64,000 nt of DNA, from contig CAYWZW010000012.1 of assembly GCA_964462945.1 (NCBI GenBank), positions 1 to 64,000 of the forward strand, in the 5' to 3' direction. The notes beneath the pieces were generated by a model, which did not search any database, was not told the DNA's origin, and saw only the letters and a list, made by a program, of their open reading frames with translations. This stretch comes from GCA-020343675 sp964462945 (GTDB lineage: Bacteria; Planctomycetota; Phycisphaerae; Sedimentisphaerales; Anaerobacaceae). Positions 35,656 through 44,282 of this stretch are shown here, piece by piece; the stretch's first letter is position 1; the number at the start of each line of letters is the position of its first letter. The position numbers were made by a program, and so were the translations under genes.

Positions 35656-36981
35656 ATGAATCGTCAAATCAAACGTCGTACATTTCTGAAAAGTAGTGCC
35701 GCAGCCGGAGCGGGGCTAGTAATCCTCAAATCGGGCATCCTGAAGGCCGGCGCGTCGCCGAACGAGAAGCTCAATATCGCCGTGATCGGCGTCCGCGGGC
35801 GCGGAGGGGACAATCTGAAGAGCGTCAAGGACGAGAACATCGTCGCCTTGTGTGACGTCAACGCGGAGAATCTGGCCGCGGCGGCCAAGGACTTCCCAAA
35901 GGCCAAGACATACGAAGATTGGCGTAAGTGCCTGGAGCAAAAGGACATCGATGCCGTCGTTTGCTCGACGACGGACCACACGCACGCCTTCGTCAATGTC
36001 TGGGCAATGAACCGCGGAAAGCACGTCTATTGTGAAAAACCGCTGGCTAACGGCGTCCACGAGGCCGACCTCGTGCGCCAGACATATCTGAAGAACAAAA
36101 ACAAGCTCGCCACGCAGATGGGCACACAGATCCACGCCAGCGATAATTACAGGCGAATGGTGGAGCTGATTCGTAACGGCGCGATCGGCACGCCGAGCGA
36201 GGTCCGTGTCTGGTGCAGCCGGACACCCGAAGGCGGAAGCTATTTGCCGGAGGCCACGCCGGTGCCGGGTCACATTAACTGGGACTTGTGGATCGGCCCC
36301 TCGCCGGTCCATCCGTACAATCCGGGATACATCAAGGGCGGTTGCCTGGCCTGGAACCCCTTCTGGGACTTCGGCAGCGGGCAGATCGGCGATATGGGCA
36401 GTCACATGATGGACATGGCCTACTGGGGACTCGATTTGAAGCTTCCGACGACGTGCCAGGCTGAAGGGACAGAGTTCAATCCGGATACGTGCCCCCAATG
36501 GCTGACCGCTGAGTGGGACCACCCGGCCAACGACTGGCGGCCGGCCGTCAAAGTCTATTGGTATGACGGCGGCAAGAAGCCCGGAATGCCGTCGAAGGCG
36601 TTCGATAGAGAATGGCTGTTCAAAGGCGCGCTATTCAAGGGAGACCAGGGCTGGCTGCTGGCGGACTACGATCTGCGGATACTAATGCCTAAAATGGATA
36701 GTGATATGACGCATTACAAGTCACCCAAGGCCAAAGAGCTGATTCCGCCGTCGCTCGGTCATCATCAGGAATGGATCGTCGCGTGCAAGACGGGTAAGCC
36801 GACGACGTGCAACTTCGATTACTCCGGCGCCTTGGTTCAGCACAACCTGCTGGCACTGGTCGCCTACCGCGTGGGCAAGAAACTCGAATGGGACGCCAAA
36901 AATCTCAAGGCCACCAACTGCCCCGAGGCCGACCAGTACATTCGCAAGACGTACCGCCCAGGCTGGGTACTCAACGGGTAA
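35656..36981 (+). CDS. Tat-exported Gfo/Idh/MocA oxidoreductase 4
   Basis: A 441-residue protein preceded by GAAGGAGATGAGCT. The Tat-type signal (KRRTFLKSSAAAGAG) leads into NIAVIGVRGRGGDN, the motif TTDHTHAFVNVWAMNRGKH and the signature CEKPLANGVHE. The C-terminal domain contains WNPFWDFGSGQIGDMGSHMM and WDAKNLKATNCPEADQY, a version very common in planctomycete genomes. The ligand is probably a sugar or sugar acid, by family. Oxidoreductase 5 follows after 169 bases on the same strand. Confidence 0.88.
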   Translation: MNRQIKRRTFLKSSAAAGAGLVILKSGILKAGASPNEKLNIAVIGVRGRGGDNLKSVKDENIVALCDVNAENLAAAAKDFPKAKTYEDWRKCLEQKDIDAVVCSTTDHTHAFVNVWAMNRGKHVYCEKPLANGVHEADLVRQTYLKNKNKLATQMGTQIHASDNYRRMVELIRNGAIGTPSEVRVWCSRTPEGGSYLPEATPVPGHINWDLWIGPSPVHPYNPGYIKGGCLAWNPFWDFGSGQIGDMGSHMMDMAYWGLDLKLPTTCQAEGTEFNPDTCPQWLTAEWDHPANDWRPAVKVYWYDGGKKPGMPSKAFDREWLFKGALFKGDQGWLLADYDLRILMPKMDSDMTHYKSPKAKELIPPSLGHHQEWIVACKTGKPTTCNFDYSGALVQHNLLALVAYRVGKKLEWDAKNLKATNCPEADQYIRKTYRPGWVLNG

Positions 36982-37150
36982 CCCGCGTTTTCCTGAAAGT
37001 GCCGGAACAAGGCAATGACAGCTTCAAAAGAAAGCTTGAAGCAGCTAACAGAATGACACTTAATTCATTTTGTCATGGGTTCTTGACCTTTTCGCATTTG
37101 GCGCTTTGCGGGCACCAGCATACTACGATATAGTCACAGGAGAGCACATT

Positions 37151-38389
37151 ATGCTGAAGACTAAAGAGGTAACCAGGCGTCAGTTTCTGAAAGGCTCGAT
37201 TGGCGCGGCGGCGGCTTTTACTATCGTGCCGCGGCACGTTCTCGGCGGCGCGAACAATACGCCGCCCAGCGAAACCTTCGGCGGCGCGCTGATCGGCTGC
37301 GGCGGTCGCGGCAACGGCACGTTCGAAGCGATAGGGCTGGAAGCTAAGAAGCTGGCGATATGTGATGTGAAGTTCGTCGGCAAGGCCGACAACACAACCG
37401 TTTACACGGACTTTCGCCGCGTGCTTGAGCGCAAGGACATCGACGTCGTCGCGATTGCCACACCGCCTCATTGGCATGCCCTAATCTCTATCGCCGCGAT
37501 GGAAGTGGGCAAAGACGTCCTTTGCGAAAAGCCGATGACCCGGTTCATCGCCGAAGGCCGCGCTGTGGCGGAGGCGGAAAAACGCTATAAGCGCATCTTC
37601 CAGGTCGGGACCTTTGGAAGGTTCGGCCAAAGCAGGGACCCAAAGAGCATCGAGATCCACAAGATCATGGCCAGCGGCCTGCTGAAAAACTGCAAAGGCG
37701 TGCACGTCAAGAGCGGCGGCCTGAAGGTCAAAGAGTGGAGCGGCATGGTCAATGCAAAACCGCAGCCGATACCACAGAGCCTCGACTGGGACATGTACTG
37801 CGGGCCGTCGCCGCTGCGGCCCTATCAGCCGCACCGCCATGGCGGGACGCACCGCGGCTACTGGGATTACGAGGGGGGCGGTCTGGCCGACATGGGCCAG
37901 CATCATTACGACCCGGTACAGTGGGTCTATGCCAAGGATGACACCAGTCCCGTCGAGATCGAAGCCTATGCGCCGCCAGCCCATCCGGAAGCCTGTGGCA
38001 TGTGGGGCTGGGTCGAATTGAAATACGCCGACGGCATGACGTTCGTTTTCGACAGCCAGGAATGGCCGGTTCCGGGCCAGCCGGCGTACGACCGCAAAGA
38101 GGCCAGGGAAGTCAGCCTCGGCGACCTGAGCGAGCAGGACCAGAAGAGAATCAAGGAGATGCCGGACCCGGAGCCGCTCGTCACTTTCGCCGAGGCCGTC
38201 AAGACGCGCAAACGCGCCGGCGGCAGCGCTGATGCGGCCAACCGCAGCGCAACGCTGCTGCACCTGGCGAACATCGCTATCCGTACCGGGCGAAAACTGC
38301 GCTACGACCCCGTCAAGGAACAGATCATCGGCGACGAAGAAGCCAATCGGCTCGTCAACCCCCCGATGCGGGCGCCCTGGCACCTGTGA
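37151..38389 (+). CDS. Tat-exported Gfo/Idh/MocA oxidoreductase 5
   Basis: A 412-residue protein. I chose the ATG at 37151, which has CAGGAG upstream and directly starts the Tat signal TRRQFLKGSIGAAAAFTIVP. The signal region resembles that of oxidoreductase 1 (both run on to VPRHVLGG or LPRHVLGG). The Rossmann motif is LIGCGGRG, the signature CEKPMTRFIAEG, and the C-terminal domain has GYWDYEGGGLADMGQHHYDP. Downstream, a HEAT-like gene starts 41 bases after its stop. Function is by family only. Confidence 0.87.
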   Translation: MLKTKEVTRRQFLKGSIGAAAAFTIVPRHVLGGANNTPPSETFGGALIGCGGRGNGTFEAIGLEAKKLAICDVKFVGKADNTTVYTDFRRVLERKDIDVVAIATPPHWHALISIAAMEVGKDVLCEKPMTRFIAEGRAVAEAEKRYKRIFQVGTFGRFGQSRDPKSIEIHKIMASGLLKNCKGVHVKSGGLKVKEWSGMVNAKPQPIPQSLDWDMYCGPSPLRPYQPHRHGGTHRGYWDYEGGGLADMGQHHYDPVQWVYAKDDTSPVEIEAYAPPAHPEACGMWGWVELKYADGMTFVFDSQEWPVPGQPAYDRKEAREVSLGDLSEQDQKRIKEMPDPEPLVTFAEAVKTRKRAGGSADAANRSATLLHLANIAIRTGRKLRYDPVKEQIIGDEEANRLVNPPMRAPWHL

Positions 38390-38430
38390 GAACGTCCTCG
38401 CAGACTTTGTTTGCAGAAAGGATATTGACC

Positions 38431-39279
38431 ATGGCAAAACAACAATCTGATCTTGCTGAACTTATCAACAGGCTCCCCGATCCGGACGAGCGGGGCCTGC
38501 TGAGCAATATCGACAAAGAAACGGTGGATAACGTCACTTCCCGGATACGGGAAGGCGGCCGCAGAAGTCTAAGGGCCCTGGTCGATTTGCTCCTCGAACC
38601 GGGCCAGGGAGACGACGTCAAGCCGCGATACGCACTTCACTGCCTGGCGGTCCACGTCTGTAAGCTGGGTGACCGGAAGGGCCGACGCGCCTTTGCCAAG
38701 GCTTTGGCCTCGGAGCTTGGCGGCGACCGGCCCAAGGCCGTCCAGGAGTACCTTATCCAGCAGTTGCAGGTGGCCGGCGGCCAGGAGTCCGTTCCCGCCC
38801 TCGGACAAATGCTGCTCGATGAGCAGTTGTGTGAGCCGGCAGCGCAGGCACTGGTGGCCATCGGCGACGGTGCTGCCGAGCAGTTGCGAAACGCTCTGCC
38901 CAAAGTCAAGGGCAAATCCAGGCTGACCGTCATTCAAAATCTCGGCGTCCTGCGTGATGCGGGGTCCGCCGATGCCATGAAGGAAGCCCTCGGCGACGAA
39001 GAGCGCGAGATCAGATTAGCAGCAGGCTGGGCGCTGGCGAACATCGGCGACGCCGGCTGTGTCGATCTTCTGCTCAAGGCTGCGGACGCTCAGCAGACGT
39101 ACGAGCGAATCAAGGCCACCAAAGCTTGCCTGCTGCTGGCCGAGCAGCTTCTTGCAGCGGGCAAAAAGGAGCTGGCAGCAAAGATATACAAGCATCTGCA
39201 CGACACGCGGAGCGGCTCAGATCAAGCCTACATCTGCGAACTGGCCAAAGAAGGCATGGCGGCAGCAGAAAGAAAGTAA
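38431..39279 (+). CDS. HEAT-repeat-like protein
   Basis: A 282-residue, probably cytoplasmic protein without signal peptide (ATG at 38431, AGAAAGGA upstream). It is made of helix pairs with HEAT/PBS-lyase-like spacing: YALHCLAVHVCKLGDRKGRR, VQEYLIQQLQVAGGQESVPA, AAQALVAIGDGAAEQLRNAL and IRLAAGWALANIGDAGCVDL. Such proteins act as scaffolds. It lies between an oxidoreductase and a broken sulfatase, in the same direction. A partner cannot be named. Confidence 0.75.
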   Translation: MAKQQSDLAELINRLPDPDERGLLSNIDKETVDNVTSRIREGGRRSLRALVDLLLEPGQGDDVKPRYALHCLAVHVCKLGDRKGRRAFAKALASELGGDRPKAVQEYLIQQLQVAGGQESVPALGQMLLDEQLCEPAAQALVAIGDGAAEQLRNALPKVKGKSRLTVIQNLGVLRDAGSADAMKEALGDEEREIRLAAGWALANIGDAGCVDLLLKAADAQQTYERIKATKACLLLAEQLLAAGKKELAAKIYKHLHDTRSGSDQAYICELAKEGMAAAERK

Positions 39280-39332
39280 AACACGTGCAGCCGACACACC
39301 TTATTGCGGCATATAAAACAGGAGCGCAGAGT

Positions 39333-39984
39333 ATGACTGACATTTCTTTGACGCGCCGCCGGTTCCTGAAGGCAGGAGGGCTCGGTTCTGTATTCTTGGC
39401 ATCAGGGCGCCTCCCGACGTTTGCGGGCAACCGGCAGAAGAAACGGCTGAACATCCTTCTGATTACAGCGGACGACATGAGCTGGAATGCACCGGGCTGC
39501 TTCGGCGGGCGGACACCGGATGTTACTCCCAACATCGACCGCCTGGCGTCCGAAGGGATGCGATGTGCACAGAATCGCTGGTTCGGCTATATCTTCAATC
39601 CGTGGTCGGCCGGCCGGCGCGTTTTCAAGAATGAATCGCAGGCCGGCCTGACGTTCAACGCCATGAAGGCCGCCGCCCAGGCAGACGATTCCGTCGCCGC
39701 CCGCGTCAAATTCTTCCAGTATCGAGTCGTCGAAGAGTTCTATGATTTCCAGAAAGACGCCGATGCACTACATAATCTGGTCGACGACCCGGACTACACA
39801 GAAGAAATCAACAGTATGCGGAAAGAGCTTCTCGCATGGATGAAGAAAACCGGCGACCGAGCCTTTTGAGAGCCGCACTTCACCTTCAGCATTGCAGAAG
39901 TTCATGGCTGAGCAGGACGCCGGAGCCAGTCCCAAGAAGGCGAAGCCGAAGAAGCAGGCCCGTAAAGCCGCCCGTCAAGAGTAG
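39333..39984 (+). pseudogene. Sulfatase pseudogene with internal in-frame deletion and terminal frameshift
   Basis: The frame starts with a Tat signal (LTRRRFLKAGG) and the sulfatase opening LNILLITADDMSWNAPGCFG and TPNIDRLASEGMRC. It then jumps directly to a sulfatase C-terminus (NRWFGYIFNPWSAGRRVFKN, VEEFYDFQKDADALHNLVDD). The catalytic Cys-x-Pro-x-Arg motif and about 300 residues in between are absent, yet the join is in frame. Near the end (GDRAF then TGA at 39869) the reading frame is also lost: the shifted frame continues FESRTSPSALQKFMAEQDAG and ends with a Lys-rich tail at 39984, the usual ending of this sulfatase group. Two independent lesions show that the gene is dead. Confidence 0.82.
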
Positions 39985-40016
39985 ATTCCCGGCAGAATCA
40001 ACACGATTGGAGATAC

Positions 40017-41309
40017 ATGATGAAACAACGAAGGGGACCGGCACTCGCCGGAAAACTGTTTCTCAAAAGTCTTTTGTTAGCTGTCGTGGTGCCGCTGTCG
40101 ATGTCGCAGGCTCAGGAATGGACGCGGTTCCGCGGCCCCAACGGTCAGGGCATCAGCGACGCCAAAGCGATTCCCGTCAAATGGACGGAAAACGATTACA
40201 GCTGGAAGGTCGAATTGCCCGGGGGCGGCCATTCTTCGCCGGTGCTCTGGGGGGGCACGATATTCCTAACCAGCGGCGATGCAAAGGCCGGACACGGCAT
40301 CCTGCTGGCCTTGCGCGTCTCCGACGGCGCGGTATTATGGCAAAAGGAATACACCCTGACCGCATATCGCATGAACAAGCTCAACAGCTACGCTACCGCA
40401 ACACCGGCCGTGGACGGCGACTACGTCTATGTGCTCTGGACCACCCCCGAAGAGACGATTCTCACGGCCTTGGACCATGCCGGGACCGAAATCTGGAAAC
40501 GTACCTTCGAAGGTGTGCGTTGCCAGCATGGGGCGGGCAGCTCCCCAATCGTGTGCGGCGATATGGTGGTCTTTACCCACGAGCACGAGAATAGCAGCAG
40601 CAAGGACGCCAAGAGTGCATGGATTGCCGTGGACCGCAAGACGGGACAGACTCGCTGGACATTGCAGCGGCAAACCGGCCCCAAAACCTCTTACTCGACG
40701 CCGTGCATTTACTCCCCGCCGACGGAATCGCCCCAGTTGATCTTCACCAGCAACGCCCACGGCATGACCGGCGTCGATCCCAACACGGGCAAGGTGATAT
40801 GGGAAGTGGCGGGGGCCCTTCCCGCCCGTGTCGTCAGCTCACCTGTCATCGCGGATGGAATGCTAATCGGGGCTTGCGGCGATGCGGGTCTCGGCAAATG
40901 TCTGGTTGCGATTCGGCCCGGCACGAACGATGGATCGGTTCAGCCCACAGAAGCCTACAAAATCGACAGCGGTGTCAGGCCGTACGTGCCCACGTCCGTC
41001 AGCAAGGACGGCCTGCTGTTCGCGTTTTATGACGGGGGATACGTTTCGTGCCTGCGCGCCGCCACAGGTGAACGGCTGTGGCAGGAGAAACCCGCCGGAA
41101 GGTTCTTCAGCTCGCCCGTGTGGGTGGACGGCAGGCTGTACTGTATCACAATGGATGGAGAGGTTGTCGTGGTCAAGGCCGCCGAGACATACGAGTTGCT
41201 GGCGATCAATCCTCTGGGCGAGACGAGCCATGCTGCGCCGGCTGTTGCCGGAGGCAGAATGTACCTGCGAACCTATTCACACCTGTTCAGCGTGGGCGGC
41301 AAAAAGTAG
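40017..41309 (+). CDS. Secreted PQQ-type beta-propeller protein
   Basis: A 430-residue protein with a signal peptide (FLKSLLLAVVVPLSMSQA), GGAGATAC before the ATG and the planctomycete opening EWTRFRGPNGQGIS. Eight-bladed PQQ-like repeats follow (SPVLWGGTIFLTSGD, ATPAVDGDYVYVLW, SSPIVCGDMVVFTH, VSSPVIADGMLIGACG, SSPVWVDGRLYC). There is no dehydrogenase active-site motif, so it is a binding propeller rather than a quinoprotein enzyme. It points toward the convergent ThuA-like gene 31 bases away. Confidence 0.82.
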   Translation: MMKQRRGPALAGKLFLKSLLLAVVVPLSMSQAQEWTRFRGPNGQGISDAKAIPVKWTENDYSWKVELPGGGHSSPVLWGGTIFLTSGDAKAGHGILLALRVSDGAVLWQKEYTLTAYRMNKLNSYATATPAVDGDYVYVLWTTPEETILTALDHAGTEIWKRTFEGVRCQHGAGSSPIVCGDMVVFTHEHENSSSKDAKSAWIAVDRKTGQTRWTLQRQTGPKTSYSTPCIYSPPTESPQLIFTSNAHGMTGVDPNTGKVIWEVAGALPARVVSSPVIADGMLIGACGDAGLGKCLVAIRPGTNDGSVQPTEAYKIDSGVRPYVPTSVSKDGLLFAFYDGGYVSCLRAATGERLWQEKPAGRFFSSPVWVDGRLYCITMDGEVVVVKAAETYELLAINPLGETSHAAPAVAGGRMYLRTYSHLFSVGGKK

Positions 41310-41340
41310 CCGGTCTCAGAGAGGGTAACCAAAGCACGGG

Positions 41341-42357
41341 CTACGGCAGCTTGTGGTCTGATGGTTTCAAGCTCTTCTTGTGCTGGCCCAGGCCGATCTT
41401 GTTGGGGTTATACTGACCCACAAAATCGACATTGCTCTTTGCCGGAATCTCGTCCTCCATGCCTATCGCCCAGTAGCAGGCGTTCACCATAAGACGGCGA
41501 AAACCTTCGTTGTTGAAGTCGAACGAATGTCCCATCGTCGTGGTGAAGACGCGGGCGGTCTTGCCTTTTTCGCCGGCATAGGTTTTGGTCCAGGCCACAG
41601 GAACCAGTTCCTTATCCGGGTTTGGTTTGTCTTTCGCATCCATGCCTGAAAGCACCTGTCCCAGGATCAGGGGTTTGCTGTCGCCGGTCAGCGTAGTGAG
41701 GGCGTAAACGTCGGATTCGCCCCAGATGTCGTCGATGCCTTTGACGATGGGGTGCTTCTCCATGCCCTTGGCGATGAGCCCGCGCGTGCTTTCCTTTTGA
41801 TGGACGCCGTAGTGGTTGATCCACGTCTCGCCGAAAACCTGGCGTCCGTATCCGCCGTCAAATTTCTTGTCTTGAAAGCTGTACTTGGCGTAGGGGCTGT
41901 CTTGGTGCTTTCTGTAATTGAACGCATGCGTCGAGGTCCTCAGTCCCACAATCGGCTTGCCTGAGTTGGTGTAGTCGATGATATGCTTCATCTGCTCGTC
42001 GGGCAGCTCGCGGAACCGCAGGAACATCACCATCAGGTCTGCCGTGTCGAGGGCCTCCAATCCGGGGATGTTGTCGAGGGTCTGCGGGTCGATTTCGCCG
42101 GTTTCTTTATTGACGGCGAAAAGCACGGTGCACTTGAAGCCGTGGTGCACCGCGAGAATCTTGGCAAGCTGGGGTATTGAATCTTCCGAGCGATATTCTT
42201 CATCGCCGGCGAGCAAGACAATGTGCTTGCCCTTGCCTGGTCCGTCCGTCCCCTCGAAAACGACTCCCGGCTCAGCTTTAGCTCCTCCGCTCAACAGACA
42301 AATCAGCCCCGTTAAAACCAACGTCCAAGACTTCAGTGAGTTTTTCGTTTTGTTCAC
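41341..42357 (-). CDS. Secreted ThuA-like domain protein
   Basis: A 338-residue protein starting at GTG with AGGAGG upstream. A signal peptide is followed by a glutamine-amidotransferase-like ThuA domain: GKHIVLLAGDEEYRSEDSIP, TADLMVMFLRFRELPDEQM, GKPIVGLRTSTHAFNY and RVFTTTMGHSFDF...FRRLMVNACYWA. ThuA domains occur in sugar-utilisation loci (trehalose/keto-sugar pathways), often with Gfo/Idh/MocA enzymes, as here. The exact reaction is not established for exported members. It is downstream of the PhoD-like gene, in the same direction. Confidence 0.82.
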   Translation of the reverse strand: MNKTKNSLKSWTLVLTGLICLLSGGAKAEPGVVFEGTDGPGKGKHIVLLAGDEEYRSEDSIPQLAKILAVHHGFKCTVLFAVNKETGEIDPQTLDNIPGLEALDTADLMVMFLRFRELPDEQMKHIIDYTNSGKPIVGLRTSTHAFNYRKHQDSPYAKYSFQDKKFDGGYGRQVFGETWINHYGVHQKESTRGLIAKGMEKHPIVKGIDDIWGESDVYALTTLTGDSKPLILGQVLSGMDAKDKPNPDKELVPVAWTKTYAGEKGKTARVFTTTMGHSFDFNNEGFRRLMVNACYWAIGMEDEIPAKSNVDFVGQYNPNKIGLGQHKKSLKPSDHKLP

Positions 42358-42397
42358 GTTCTTTCCTCCTTATCAAACAGCCGTTGCTTACATGTCT

Positions 42398-44236
42398 TCA
42401 GAATTTCACGTTGATCGTTTTACTCTCTCCGGCCGCGAGCGGCTCGATGCCGGTGAGGGTCTTCATCTTGTCCGTACCCTGCTGGCCGACCTTGACGGTG
42501 TACTTTTCTTTCTTGAAAACCTTGGGCGTGTACGACGTCCCGCTGATACACAGAGTATAGGCAATTTCACCGTTCGATTCATCAATGACCTGGACGACGG
42601 GATTGGTCATTCCTTCTACTTCGATTGTCGGCAGATAGGCGACAGGTTTGCGACCGTAGTTATCCTGCTGGTTGATGGTTCGGGGCCAGCCGGAGTACTG
42701 TTTAGTCTGCGGGTCCGTAATATCTACGTTCCTGGGCCAGCATTCCAGCGTGATTTCTCTGGTCGTTTTATTAAACTTGACGACTCCGAAACCGGCGGCT
42801 CTGGTCGTCAGCTTATCGTGGTTCTCTTCGGGGCTGGGATTGGCGACGGCCAGTACGGTGATCTTGTTCGCAAACCCGTCGAGGAATTCCCCCGTGTACT
42901 CCGGCGCCGCCGGCTCGCGGTTCTTACCGGGTTCCAGAGGCGCCCACCATCGCAGGTAAAGGTTTGCAATAGACGGCACGCAGAGAGAATAGCCGGAATC
43001 GTTCCAGTCGTTGACGCCGTGATGAATGATCGTGCCCAGATGCTGGTCGCCGGCAATCATCAGAGCAAAAGCCTTGCGGATTTCCATCAGAGCTGCGTTT
43101 CGTCCTGACTGGGGCCAGCCGTTGGAGTCCAGGTCGGCGTACAGCCGGTTGTTCCTGCTGCCGTGAAGATGCGCGCCGCCGCAAAAGACCGTTTGAGAGA
43201 GCACGGCCTTCATGTCGCAGTCGTGCCAGTCGGCGGCCCAGTGTCGCAGGAACTTCAGTTGGCGCTCGCCGAGCAACGTTGCTTCGGGGACATCCAAAGC
43301 CCTCGGGTCGTAGCCGGGCACGGAGACATGGTCGGGCCGGTTGGGGCGCCATTCCGTGTCCGGCAGGACGCCTTCGGGACCGGTCTTGAATTTGCGGTCT
43401 TCGACGATGGCAAAGCTGATTCGTCCGACCGTCAGGGCGGTGTAATACACGCCGATCCCGCGTTCGATCGGGGTCGGATCGAAAGGATCAGGCAGGTGGC
43501 TGGTCTGGGCCCGTTCGACCTCTTTGACGTATTCCAGAGGGGCGACATATCCGCCGTCATGCCCGGCCGGCGTATGCGACGCTCGACCGCCCTGACCCCA
43601 GAGATTTGGCTGACCGACGTCGTGGTCATCGGGGATGGTGACAGTCGGGATGCCGCGAATGATCTCGCCGAAATCCCTGCCGAACTTCAGCCAGGCGGCA
43701 TAATGCCTCGTATGGTCATAGACCTGGTCTCCGGAGAAAAACAGAAGGTCGGGCTTGAGCTTCCGGAGGTTCTCAACAATGTCACTTTTCGGAATGTCGC
43801 CGCCGTGCTGCGGATTGATCGAGTTGCCCGTAAACGCGGCCACGACGATCACCTCTTTGTCAAGGGGATCTCTGCGAATCGTACCGCCATAGTATGCGTC
43901 CTGGCCGTGAGCCACGCGGTATTCGACATCCTTCGTGGAATCCCAGCGTTCAACCCGGAAGGTCGCGGTCCATCCCTGCTCGACCACGTGCGTTTGAGCG
44001 ATCTGCTTCCATTGCCCGTTCTGTCTGATCTCGAGCCGGACTGTCCTGTCTTCGCCGGGCTTGAGCGGATACAACTGAGCGGTCAGCTTTAAAATATTGT
44101 TCTGCACCGTGTACAAAGCAAAGCAAATGACCTTATCTCTCGAGACTTCCGGGACGCTCAAAGGCTGAGCCGCGGCCGTGCTCAACAGAGCAGCGATCAT
44201 CAATGCGGGCAGCGCCTTAGCTTTCGTTAAGTTCAT
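42398..44236 (-). CDS. Secreted PhoD-like metallophosphatase
   Basis: A 612-residue protein with a signal peptide (ALPALMIAALLSTAAA). An N-terminal beta domain (residues about 20-125) is followed by a PhoD-type metallophosphatase core: LFFSGDQVYDHTRHY, VTIPDDHDVGQPNLWGQGG and MIAGDQHLGTIIHHG. The Asp and His ligands expected for the two-metal site are therefore present. A beta-rich C-terminus completes it. It could hydrolyse phosphate mono- or diesters outside the cytoplasm; PhoD-fold proteins with other roles exist. GGGAGCG precedes the ATG. It sits in a minus-strand run with a zinc metalloprotease upstream. Confidence 0.85.
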   Translation of the reverse strand: MNLTKAKALPALMIAALLSTAAAQPLSVPEVSRDKVICFALYTVQNNILKLTAQLYPLKPGEDRTVRLEIRQNGQWKQIAQTHVVEQGWTATFRVERWDSTKDVEYRVAHGQDAYYGGTIRRDPLDKEVIVVAAFTGNSINPQHGGDIPKSDIVENLRKLKPDLLFFSGDQVYDHTRHYAAWLKFGRDFGEIIRGIPTVTIPDDHDVGQPNLWGQGGRASHTPAGHDGGYVAPLEYVKEVERAQTSHLPDPFDPTPIERGIGVYYTALTVGRISFAIVEDRKFKTGPEGVLPDTEWRPNRPDHVSVPGYDPRALDVPEATLLGERQLKFLRHWAADWHDCDMKAVLSQTVFCGGAHLHGSRNNRLYADLDSNGWPQSGRNAALMEIRKAFALMIAGDQHLGTIIHHGVNDWNDSGYSLCVPSIANLYLRWWAPLEPGKNREPAAPEYTGEFLDGFANKITVLAVANPSPEENHDKLTTRAAGFGVVKFNKTTREITLECWPRNVDITDPQTKQYSGWPRTINQQDNYGRKPVAYLPTIEVEGMTNPVVQVIDESNGEIAYTLCISGTSYTPKVFKKEKYTVKVGQQGTDKMKTLTGIEPLAAGESKTINVKF

Positions 44237-44282
44237 CTTCGCTCCCTTTCTATTTCTCCATGAGCGGTGAACGTGTCATCGA

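Noticed and set aside
37481..38437. 318-codon minus-strand frame opposite oxidoreductase 5
   Set aside because: Antisense shadow of a well-supported gene.
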